Assembly (NCBI RefSeq): GCF_001625305.1 | Contig: NW_017804109.1 | Coordinates: 1,423,431-1,487,430 of the forward strand | Direction: 5' to 3' | Length of the DNA stretch: 64,000 bases | Origin: Branchiostoma belcheri | Lineage: Eukaryota; Chordata; Leptocardii; Amphioxiformes; Branchiostomatidae | In this document: piece after piece, positions 26,501 to 38,500 of the stretch | Layout: every line of letters begins with the position of its first letter | Numbering within the stretch: position 1 is the first letter of the stretch | Notes under the pieces: model-generated | Seen by the model: the letters and a program-made list of their open reading frames with translations, nothing else | Told to the model about the DNA's origin: nothing | The model's database searches: none | Made by a program: the position numbers and the translations under genes

Positions 26501-29500
26501 CCATATGTTGGTCATAGGGGGTGTCTGTAGTCAGTCATCTTCAAGCTAGCCTGGGTGCCAGACTGTTGCCACTCAGGCAGTATACAGGCTAGCTTCTAGG
26601 CTCGAAAACTTGTGGGCACTGGCCCTGCCATTTGCGGCTATCACTATGGCTGACATGTGACCTCCCGGCAGTTAACAGTTGACCCTTAGTGACCCCTGTC
26701 TGACCTGTGTCTCCCACAGCCCCAGAGCGGCCAGCCAAAACGCTTCAAACGCTGGAATCTCTTTGAACTTACTGAAATTCAGACTTCAAAGTTCAGATCT
26801 GGACTTGTCTTTCTTCTCCAAGCAGATGTTTGGGGTTTCAGGTTGTAAACGTACAGCTTTTAGCTGACTATTAAACTCAAAACAAAAGAGCTTTAATATA
26901 TTCAATCCTGATTTTTTAAAGTTCTTTCTTTTTCTTAATTTTCAAAATAGCAAAAGAAAATCATGGCACGACAAACAAAATTAGTGATGCACATGCATAA
27001 CAACAAAACTGATACATAAAACCTAGAGACATTAAAGTAAGAACCAAAGTCAATCCTGATGTATCCATAAACTTTTCTTGATAAGTCTTGATGAGTCAGC
27101 TGTCTTGTCCTTCACAGTTGGCGGTTGAACCCCTACCAGTCTTCACCTGTCTAATCCAGACCTCCTCTCTCTGTGTCCTGTGAGGAGGAATTCTAGGGAG
27201 AATTCTTTGTAAGAAAGACATAAAACGGTCTGACATTTCTTCATCCAATGATGAGTTGCTTTCCTCTCCAAGGAGTTGAGAAACACTTGGAGTCTTCACA
27301 CCTAATTTCTGGCATGACCAACCGTTTTCTAAGAAGTATCACTATTTGCACCATTTGTAAGAAAGATATAAAATGGTCTGACATTTCTTTATCCAATGAT
27401 GAGTTGCTTTCCTCTCCAAGGAGTTGGAAAACACTAAGGAGCCTTCACACCTTATTTCTGGCATGACCAACCGTTTACCAAGAAGAAGAACAAGTAGCAT
27501 TTTTTGCAACATTGCAAACACTCAGACTCAAGACACAAGTAGAGCGCAAGCAGTCATTTATACAAAAGCTAGTATGTAAATGTAATAATTTGTTTTATAT
27601 ATTTATAAACTTATAATTACCTTCGCCAAGAAGGTTATGTTTTCAGTAGCGTTTGTCTGTGTGTGTGTATGTATGTATGTGGGTTTGTGGTTTAGCAAGA
27701 TAACTCGAGAAGCGGTAGATGGATTGGAATGAAACTTGGTAGGTGGGTAGGACTTCATGAGACCTAGAAATGATTAGATTTTGGGGCCCCTGGCGGCTTT
27801 CCTAGGTACTGCAGCTGAACTTCCGGTTTTGATATCTCATGTTCTGGACATGCTAGGGTCACGAAGTTTGGTTTGTAGATAGCTCTTGGGGTAGGGAAGA
27901 AGTGACATGAGTTTGGGCCCCCTAGCGCCTTGTTCTGGAACTGCAGAAGCATTTGTTGAAAAAAATGTGAAGGACGATAACTCAAGAACCGGTTGACGTA
28001 TTGTCGTGATTTTTGGTATGTAGGTAGTTGAAGTGATGATTGACATAATCAGATGGCAATTATGCAAATCAGGAGCTAATTTGCATAATTAATGAGGAAA
28101 TCCTATAAATCTGATTTGTTCGATAATAGAACTATGAAACAGTTGTGACATCTACTTGAGAACGAGAAAAACATCTGAGGATATAGATTATGTAAATGAG
28201 GACCTAATTTGCATAATTAATGGCAAATTCTTATAATTCCATAGTTGTAATTGCTGCACCCCGAATTTCATACTTGCCACATTTGAAAGTTAAGTGAAGG
28301 TGAACATCAATAAACATAATTTATTCAAATCATGACCTCATTTGCATAATTTATGAGGAAGTGCTATAACAGCCTTTTTGTTATGATAAGGCTGTCATTG
28401 GATGGAGAATATGATCAACTGATATAACCCATGCAAATGAGGCTCTTATTTACAAAATCAATGATTAAAATTGTAGAATTCGTCACCCGCAAGGGTTAAC
28501 ATCTTTTGGCGAAGGTATGAGATCGTGGAACTCTTGTTGCTTTTTGAAAGGGTGAGCCCTTGCTTGATATCAAAGGGAAACATCTGTAAAGTAGCTCAGG
28601 ACAACTCCCAGTCATTTGTGCAAAGGCTATTATGCAAATGTTAATACATATAACTCAAAGTATAGATTTATAAACTTTCTATTGGTGTTAAAAAAGGTAA
28701 TCTCTTGCTTGATATTTTAAAGGAAAACATCTGTACAGTAGCTTACCAGAACCCTAAGCTGTCACACATGGTAGAAATGGTTTCTAATTGGTACCAGGAA
28801 GCTGGTTATGATTTGTGTTGGTCAGTAATACCTGACACAGAAATATGACCGTGGGAGAATAAGTCTTGGGGATGCCGATAGACCCCAAACTTATTACTTC
28901 TCTTTCCAACTGGTTTTCCCTCTCCGTATTTGCTAATCAATAAAACCAATCTGTCAACCTCAATGGACAAAATTGACAAAAATCTTGGGTAAAAATATAA
29001 AAACATCCAAAAGACCACCACCAACCACTCTCAACCCCATAATTTGCCTTTCAATATTACAAAATTTGTTCCCAGATACCCGTAGATTCCAAGCACTTTT
29101 CCCCCAGGTTCGATCATGAACTTGGGTTGACCAAAAAAAAAATTGACCTGGCTAGAGCCCTGTGTTAATCTCGCCTGATCAGGAGTTCATCAGTGTTGAA
29201 CATCCCCATATCCAACTTGTGACACCTGTAAACCATTTTACATGTGCCAACAGTAGCCTCCCCCGGGGAGGAGATGGCTTGACCCAGGTCACCACCCTGG
29301 GAAAGAGATCCTGCCCTTTTGCCCTCTATCTGGCCAACAGCTGAATGTCTTTTACTGGAGGATTCTTCCTCCCTCCCAACATCTTATTAATTCTTCTTAG
29401 CCACACCTGTCAATTTCTTATCCTCCAAGATCTTTTCTGTTGTCATTTTCTGGCAAGAATGCTAGCAATCTTTCATGCTCACTCACTCACTCACTCACTC

Positions 29501-32500
29501 ACTCACTCACTCACTCACTCACTCACTCACTCACTCACTCACTCACTCACTCACTCACTCACTCACTCACTCTTTCATAGAAGAAGAGTAACTTCTGAAA
29601 TTCTGGATCCATATATCCTTCCTGTTTTTCTTAATCTTTTGTTATCTTTTTTCTTACTAATCTTAGCCATACCTCTCAATCTTGTCTTATCTTCCAAGAT
29701 CTATTCCCTTACTAATCATTGGCTAAAGAATGTCAAAAATCCTTCATGGAAGAAGAGTAACTCATGAAATTCTTTATCTTTATCCTTCCTGTTTTTCTGT
29801 GTTTTTCCCTCATACCTTTTCTTCTGTTTGTTGTGAATTTCAATTTTTCTCCAGGAAAAAGAGAGAAAAGGGAGCATGTCACGAATGTGCAGTTATTTCA
29901 AAGATGTCTGTCCTTCATTCAGACCCACCAGCCAGGTGTTGCATTGCAAATACTGGTGGTGGAAAATTATGCCTATTTGATTGTCGTTTGTACACTGTGT
30001 CCATATGGGCTCACTGTAAACACAAGATTACTGCCATAATCCACCTGCCCATTAAGACCACTGGTCAATCCTCCATGGGGGTGTGCATGCCCTTTTTCGT
30101 AAGGCGTAATCAAGCCTTTTTAGTCTTTAATCCGTAGGCAGCCTCCCCCAAATCAACGTAATTCGTAATGGTACATTACCCGCAAAGTGTAAAGTCGTAA
30201 TCAGCTCTGAGACTTTAACGTGATTCGTAATCGGCGGTGAAAATTTTGCGTCATCCGTAATCAGTACCCCCCCATGCAGGCCCTCATAGACCAATAGGCA
30301 CGTCCTGCATTCCATACAAGCCTGGGAAGAGTTGACCAGGAAAGGCAGGAATTTTTATGGAATTTTTCTTAAACTTAAGTTAAAAGGCATCCAATGCAAT
30401 TTCAGGGGGCAAAACTGGAAATATTGTGAATAAGGCTATCTGTATGATATTGACATATTTGAATCAGTATTTCATGCTTCAGGCTTTTAAACCTGCATAA
30501 ACAAGCCCCAAGATGAGTCCTCTATTTTCTGGGTGGTACCCTAAAAATCAATCCAGGTCCTTCCAATAACCGTTTTTCGTCAGAAATTGGGGAACATTTT
30601 TGCTCCATGAATGTTGACATTGGGACACTGTTATATGAACTTGGTACTAACATTATGTAGATAAGTGACTAGAATGTGGACTTTGAAAAATCTGGTTTCC
30701 AAGCCCTAAAAACTGCACTGGATGCCTTTAAAAGAAAGGGAGAAACTGTGCAAAAAGAGGGTATATATTTTTACCTTTCAAAGCTGACACCTTTGCTACC
30801 TGTGTAAGTGGTATATGTGCTGACACAGGTCATATAAACAAACGATAACAAGGCACCCGAAATGTTTGTCCAGGACAATATGCCACCCACAGACTTGTTG
30901 ACACAACGATCACCTTTTCCCCCTTTGAGTCTCCCAATCCTGGCAGTTTTGCTTCTCCCTTTCTCGCCCTTACTTTCCCGCGACTTTTAAACAAGTGAGA
31001 GGAACAACAAATAGTGACCATGACCCTCCCTTCTCGTGGACCCTAGCCTGGATGCCAGACCCAAAGCACACTGGACACAAAATATCTCAGTGTGAGATAT
31101 TTTGTGTCCAGTGTGCTTTGGGTCTGGCATCCAGGCTACGTGGACCCAAGACTTTCCAAACAAATCTTGTATCTGTTTCTACCATGTTACCATTGCAGCA
31201 ATGAACATTGCATAACTGGCCATCATGTGAAAGCCTTGCTAAATTATTTCCTTCGTTATCATCAGATTTCTCAGTAAAATTTAGGAAGTGGACATTTCAT
31301 TTCATTATTTTATTTTATTTCATTTTATTTCATTTTATTTTATTGGTATTGTTACAACTTACAATACTATACATAGTAGTACACAGGCAGCTAGTACAGT
31401 ACTACTGGTGCCGTGGCCCACACATAGAATACTACTGAACATATAACAAGACATATATTGCAAGCATTTACATGAAAACAAAAAGCTGTGAGGAAAACTT
31501 GCTTCTGACTACTGTACTAGACTAGTATGTTATGTTCACTCCCTGATACTGTGTGAATCAAGGTACAGACTGTCCCCCCAGGCTGCATTTTCCAGTTCAC
31601 CAAACTCTTTCAGTCCCAGAGCCAACAAATCAAATCAGTCCAACCTCAGCGGCAGTGTTGAATGAAAAGTGGGAATACCTGTAATATCTCGCCACAGGGG
31701 AGCCACTAGACACTGTCAACACTTTCTCACTTTAAACCAAGTTCAAGCAATGCTATACAAACAAGTGTGTCAATCTTTTTCGTGCCTCAAACAAGCCCCG
31801 AATTGTTGTTTTTTTAACACCATTTCGTACAGAAAGTACAATACAAAGTCTTGAATAGAAAGTGGGTTTACCTGTACAGGTAACCACAGGTAAGCCACAG
31901 GTAGAGCCTCCATTGTCTCTGCTCGCGCCGCGATCGCGTGCGCTCGGCTGGAGCGAGACAACGAGAGCGTAGAGCGCTAATCGGACTTCCGGCACGCGCC
32001 CCGGGTGACTTGCCCGAGAGCGCGGTGGCACGGAGGGTCACCAAATCACAGGCTGCAAAAATCCCTGCATGATTGAGCAGTAAAGTGGCAACCCAGGTGG
32101 CCACAGGGCTCTAGTTAGTCTTTCTGTGGTGCAGATCCACTTATACATTGTAGTACTAGTAGTGTACAACATAAATTGCTGGGACAATTCATTCTTTGCT
32201 GCCCTCAAAAACCTCAGATACCAAAGCCAGCATTTGTGAATAATGGGGCCTTTAGTTAGTCTTTCTGTGGTGTATATCCACATAACTGTACACATTCGCA
32301 ATCTATAGCAGGATGCGACATGTATTCCTGGGACAATATATTCTTCACTGCTCTTCAGTCTTTACTGTTATTTAAGAAGTCAAGGCCAATGTTTGTGAAA
32401 GTGGAATTTTACAATAATGCCTGGGGCCTTGAGTTAGTCTTGAGTTAGTTGCTAAGATGACATAGAGCCTTAGAAGTTTGAGGAGTGTTATTGTCTGAGC

Positions 32501-35500
32501 AGGTGAGAACCTCACATCCGTCAGGTGTTTGTACCTGCGACAGGTGTGTCTATGGTCCAGTGGAAAAAAAAGGCCCGTCCCAAGGTCTTATCTTCCAAGG
32601 GCATCTAATTTTAACCTCAGCACAAGTCCTTGTGAAATTGCAAGAGTCTTCATCTGCAATTTTACTTTTCAGACAACTTTCTACTAACAACTTCCATACT
32701 TTGATATGAATTGGTCTCTCCTGTAGAGAGCTTGTCCTATATGCTAATATAGGCATCCTTCCTATATTACTATTAGTTTACAGAACTTTGAAAAGAAATT
32801 TACAACTCCTGAGTCAAGTGAGGAAATAGGTGTAAAGTATCTTTCCCAAGGGCATGACATTGGGACCTGCCAGGGATTCGAACCCCAAACCTTTAGATCC
32901 TAAATCTACAACCCTGACCACAAGACTACCTTGACCCGATAGCTAGTCGGTATAGACTAAAGAGTCCTCACCAAATGCGGGTTCTGGCAGGATTATTTTC
33001 CCAAGCTTCATAGACAGTTGGCCACCAAAGGAGCACTTGATCTGTGACCTGCGAGGTCGCGGAGGTCGGGGGTCAGGGGTGGCCCATCCATCACGACCTG
33101 ACACGACCTTACAGCGGTCATTACGCCAACAATACCTCGTCTCTTCAAGTCTCTTCAAACCCCGAAAACTCGCCTCAGAGGAAGGAGATAAGGAAACAAT
33201 GGGAGCAAATTGGCCCATCTCGCAGAAGAAAGGAGGCTTTTAAGGAGCACAAAGGTGGCAGCGCGCGGGTCGTTAGGACACATCTGGATGTGTTACGACG
33301 CTTTGTGTCCGGCCAGGGTTGGATGACTTTAATGCCGTTGTAGGGACAGGTCTTGTCAGCCTTTGTGTGGTGTGAAAAAGACGTCTGTGGGGCTATTGTG
33401 CCCACTTAATTGGCTGATGTGAGGTCTTTATTGGAGCTTGTTTTCTTACTGAATAAAGCGGAAAAACGCTGTTTCAACACCTGTGATCAACCCTCAATTT
33501 TACCCTGCAATTTAGTAGAGCCGCCCTGGCCAAGATTTTATGCCATATTTCAACTCCTTCACTTACCAGCCCTCTATAGTAATAGTACAGCATGTGGGAG
33601 TCATTAATAGTTGAGAAGTGGCCCTCCTTACTGCATATGTCAGGCATCACAGAAGCCGAGGCTTAACCTGATCCAACCGCAGACAATTCAGTGCCTGTCA
33701 AGCAGAGAGAAGATAATATTTGGACAGGAGTCACGGCATGGGGTAAACTTGACTGACGGTCCCGGGTCTACGTCCCCTCTTCCATTAGATGCAGAAAGAG
33801 GTTTCGCCCGAGGTCCGGCGGTCACACGTGTTATGAGAAGTGCGAGTGTCTCTTGAGCGTCAGAGCTATAAGGTCAACACATTAGCGGCAAATGAGGTTG
33901 GCCCCGGCGGCCCCACCGCCCCATAGTGAGCATTGCTGGCATGCGGGGTAGTTACAATTCTCAGACTACGCAAACGCAAAAAGGAAGGTTTTCAGAAAAG
34001 TCAATGGAAGGAAGATTTATATTCTAGATACTCAAAGGATCTGCACTGGTACAAAGTATTAGGCCTTGTCCTTTCTTTGGTGGAGGTTTGAAGACAATTT
34101 TAATCGTCTTGGAAAAATAAGATTTACGTATTAGATACTTTATGGATCTTGAGCCATATTTCTTGATGAACATAAGCCTAGAAGAAAGGAGATCAGTTGA
34201 GGAGCTGTTCTTGAAATGAAAACAATACTTGAAGAAAAAAAAGAAAATCAAACAGGTGGTTGTGATAACATGATAATATCTAAAATTCTATAACCACCTG
34301 TCTTAAGTTTTTCTTTAGTTCTTGCCATCTTGCACCTAGTATATGAATTCTTTAGAAATAGCCCGTAGTGCCTTATACACGGCAGAGGCACAGTCTGTAT
34401 CTGTATCTGTATAGCCGGTATAACCACCTTTCGGTGTAACACACCAGCTTCGCAGGCACGCGGCGCGGCGGCAGCTGGCTATATTACACCGATCGACTTG
34501 TTACACCTAACCCTTGAACTTCTAGCTCTAGACTTTGTTTAAAGCTATCTATTGACAATGCCCCTACTGTACTTGGTGACAGTGAGTTCCACTCTGCGAT
34601 AGTTCTAGGAAAGAATGAATTCTTGAACACCTCAATCCTTGGTTGATAACTCTGGTACTTGAAGGCATGGCTATTTCTTGTTCTCTTCTGGGCTGGTATT
34701 AGGTACTTAGTAGTTGGGACATCCACCAGTTTATTAGTCATTTTGTACATCATGCATAGTCTGGACATAGTCTGTGCTAGTAAGTCTGTGCTCTAGCATC
34801 AAGTGCAGCTGACTCAGTTGTCAGGAAGAATCAGGGGGGAGCCTCACTTCTAAGGTCTGATCTCAGCAGAGCAGAGACACAAAAATTCTGCACACTTGGC
34901 TGGACAACATTTGTGTAAGACAGGTGTCATTCTACTATTTCTAGTCATGTAATAAAAAAAATTGACAGTAAAGAAAAAAAATCATCAAAAGATCAATTTG
35001 AAAAGAGTTTTTGTTTTAGGGATGGTAGTCTAAAAAATGAAGAAGAAAAAGTGACAAGAACCCCCGGGTATAGCTCGTTTTGCTTTGATGATGGGATTTT
35101 AATTATGGTAATAGCTTATGAATGTCAATTTCCACTTTTGCCTTGACTCTGGAACCAAAACGATCTGTTGAAGGAGTTCTTAAAGCTTTATTTATGAGGA
35201 TTTTGAGTCTCTGTCCTGTAGAAGGAAGCTGATGAGCACCACCTGGGACGTCTTAAAGACATCAGACAGGTAGATAAATGTCTCAAGACCAGCAGTACCG
35301 TAATTCAAGTTGGCAGGCAGGGCCGAACACTTGAGGAATGTTACAAGGTCGGGGCTGAAGCCACTTGAGTAGATGTTTATTTTCCGAAGCTGAATTTTAT
35401 TACTTTGGGCTCTTCAGTCAGTGAAACTCAAGTTAGAGGGTTAGAGAGCAAGACAGCAATAGATAGAATGGAATCCTGAGGAATTGACATCTGATCATTC

Positions 35501-38500
35501 TAAAATTAAGGCAAACTTACAAGACTTAGTGATTACAGTCTTCTATGACCCACACACCCTTCTTGCTCGCGTAGGTCTGTTTGCAAAATATATGAAAATG
35601 TTCAACCCATAATCGCAGGTTCTCGGTAGTGAAAAAGTTTTGTTTCACTGTAAGAAAGCAAAACGGTTGTTCTCTTCATTTTTCTCTTGCTGCCTTCGAT
35701 TCTTTTCTTCCAAGGCAGCTGTGCCTTTTAGCTTTCTCAGCCCCATATGTCACACACACAGAGCCACCCTGAAATATTGCCTCCCTCTCTCCTAACATAG
35801 GATTACGCAGGCCACACACGCGTCTAAACACCAACAAACATATATAACATCGGACAGTCCCCATACAGCACATACATCGGTTTGTATGTATCAAGCCTTG
35901 CCCCAGAAACTCTGACAATGCAGTCACAGTCTGGCATTGTAAGAGTGGTCCTTGCAAAGAGGTTTACAGAAATAAGGCCTGTGTTCTTACTAAGTATACT
36001 GTAGTTATAGTTCATACAGCACAGTCCTTCTGTCCCAGATACTGGCTTTAGACTTTCTGTATCCGTTTGTATGAATCAAACTTTGCCCCAGAAACTCTGA
36101 CAATGCAGACACAGTCCTGCTTTGTAAGAGTCGTCCTTGGAAAGAGGTGGACAGAAGTATATAGCCTGTGTTCTTATTGTTTCTTAGTGACTGGTTTGTC
36201 CTAAATAGTCCATGACCAATTGTAGTAAGCTTGTTCAAAGGAACACAGTAACTTTTGTGGTCCTGCCTGGCCTTGAATTGACATTGAGTTTCTGAAATGA
36301 GTGAATGGATGAATGAATGAATAAATGAAGGAAAAGATGGAAGGATGAATGAATCCTGCACTGTTCTACTTTGACATTGTCATTGACAGTTTATTTTTTC
36401 ACACAGTTATCAGTGTATTGTCCTGTGTGTCTATGTTCACCACAAAGTTGAAGCTACGTCCTTATCCTAGTTTCTTGACAGTCGGCATGAAAAATCAACA
36501 TTTTCAGCAAGCACAGCTGTGTCTACAAGTACAACTGTACAATTTTAGGGAAACACAGAGAGAAACCTGGCTTTTTTTGTGGAAATACTGACAGTCTACG
36601 TTATAAATAGTCAGAAGGAACCCCGGCCTTCCATCTCTGTCAGCCCAATGTGTAAACAAAGGTCTAAGTTTGGTCTCAACTGACAAGAGTGATAAACTGC
36701 AGAAAGATCGTCCTTTCTTTCTCTGGTCAATCTTCTCAAAATTGATGCATCTTTTCAGGATCCAGGCTTATCAAAAGGTCGTTGACATTGTCGATAGGGT
36801 AAGATGTTCAATCTGTTGCCTCCTGTCAAAATGTTGCTTTGATGTCATTAGGAGAAAGTAATAAAGAGTCCATGTGAACTAGGTCGGGAGACAGATCAGT
36901 GGGCCACCATCTTGGAATTCAAGGACACCACAGAGGTCAAATACTTGATGTCTAGACTAGAAAAGTAAAGAGAAGGGAATCAGAAAATGGGTTAGCAGAC
37001 CGATTCATCAACAGTTACTGTTTGACATCTAACTTACGATTTTAGTTTCCAAATCGAATTGTTTTTGTCCACATCTTTTAGCTATAATTTGTAGTCGGAT
37101 ACAAAATTCCCATTAATTACTATAAGGATATAACTGTAGCAGCAGTTCACAGTGACTTTGATTTAAGAAATAAAAGAAAAGGGCTCAATTTGCAAATAGG
37201 AAATAGAGGCCATAGCGACAAAAAGACTGTCAAGCACAGTAAAAACTTACAAAGTTCATCTCTAGCCTCTAACTCGAAGCCTTTGACTCTTACATGCCAA
37301 TGCAGCTTACTAGGTCGTTGCCCCCAGATGTGAGTACTTGCCCTAGAAACAGCTGATTGTTTGAAGACTGTGTTCAACATTGTGAAAATCGCAGCTTTGA
37401 TTTTACGTTTGATCTATTGGAAAAGCCATGGTCAGTGCAAGTCTGGATACTGACCCTTAAAGTTTGGAGCAAGTTAGGGTTATCTTGTCACACCACATTG
37501 TAAAGATTCCTTAGTATTGTAGATTGTTTGACACACAAATCTAGCTGTGGCTTTGATTCTCTGTGTGATCTATTGGCACAAGCCATGGTCAGTGGTGACC
37601 TGGATGCCAACCGTTCAAGTCTGGAGCAAGTTAGGTCTACCCTGTCAATGTCTGGTCATTTTTGCGGTCGTAAAGTAGTATTTTTTGTTGTTTGATGTGT
37701 AAAAATCTTGATTTTGGCTTTGACTTGGTATGATTTATACTATAGAGGAAGCGCTGTCTTAAACTAGTCATCACCAGCCTTTTTTGGAGGCTAGCTACAT
37801 TATTTTAGGCCGATTTTTACTAATTATTCAGCCTGCAAAAGAGTCTGGTGGAGACTAGTCCTGAGCTGTGATCGAGTGTTGCTATGTTATGATTTTGTTG
37901 CTTTTGCCATTGTATATATGTTATAGAAATTTGCCCAAAATTTCAACTTTTGAAATGCATTTGTGTGCTGCTGCCATGCTGCTGCCACCTGTTACCACTG
38001 AAGCGTCTGTTCCCCCACCCCCCACCCTGGCAGGCACTCAACACACCTGTTTCAACTTGTCCTCTTTACTCTCCCTGTTTGACTTTTGTCTCCCAACTTC
38101 TCTCCCATCTGATCTGTCTGGGTAATATTGTGCAGTCGGGCAGCTAACTGGCCGTCTCGCTTCTGGTTCTCAAGGTCAAATCTGGATTTCAAGGTCGGGG
38201 TGGGGGGTGGTGGCTCCAAGACCAGGACCAAAAATTCAGGATTCAAATTCCAAAACAGCAGCAAACGTTTGCGGTTTTGATGTAAATTTTTTGTAGCTAG
38301 TAGGGGTTGAATTTCTTCGAAGATGATGATGATACTAGTAAGACATCTGAGTGTCCAGAGTTAAAAAGCCTCAGAATTTCAAGAGCACTTGCAGACCCAT
38401 TGCTGACAGTTCCTGTAATGAGAAGATAAGGAATGCGCACATGTAGTATGCCGTAGGGTTTCCACTCCCAGTGCAGTTTGGTGCCCTTTGATAACTTTGA

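Noticed and set aside
29345..29767. 140-codon frame with SLTH repeats
   Set aside because: Produced by the (TCAC)n microsatellite, which is open in every frame.
31753..32031. Arg-rich 92-codon frame on the - strand over the CpG patch
   Set aside because: Codon content follows base composition only, and overlapping frames on the same strand are equally open.
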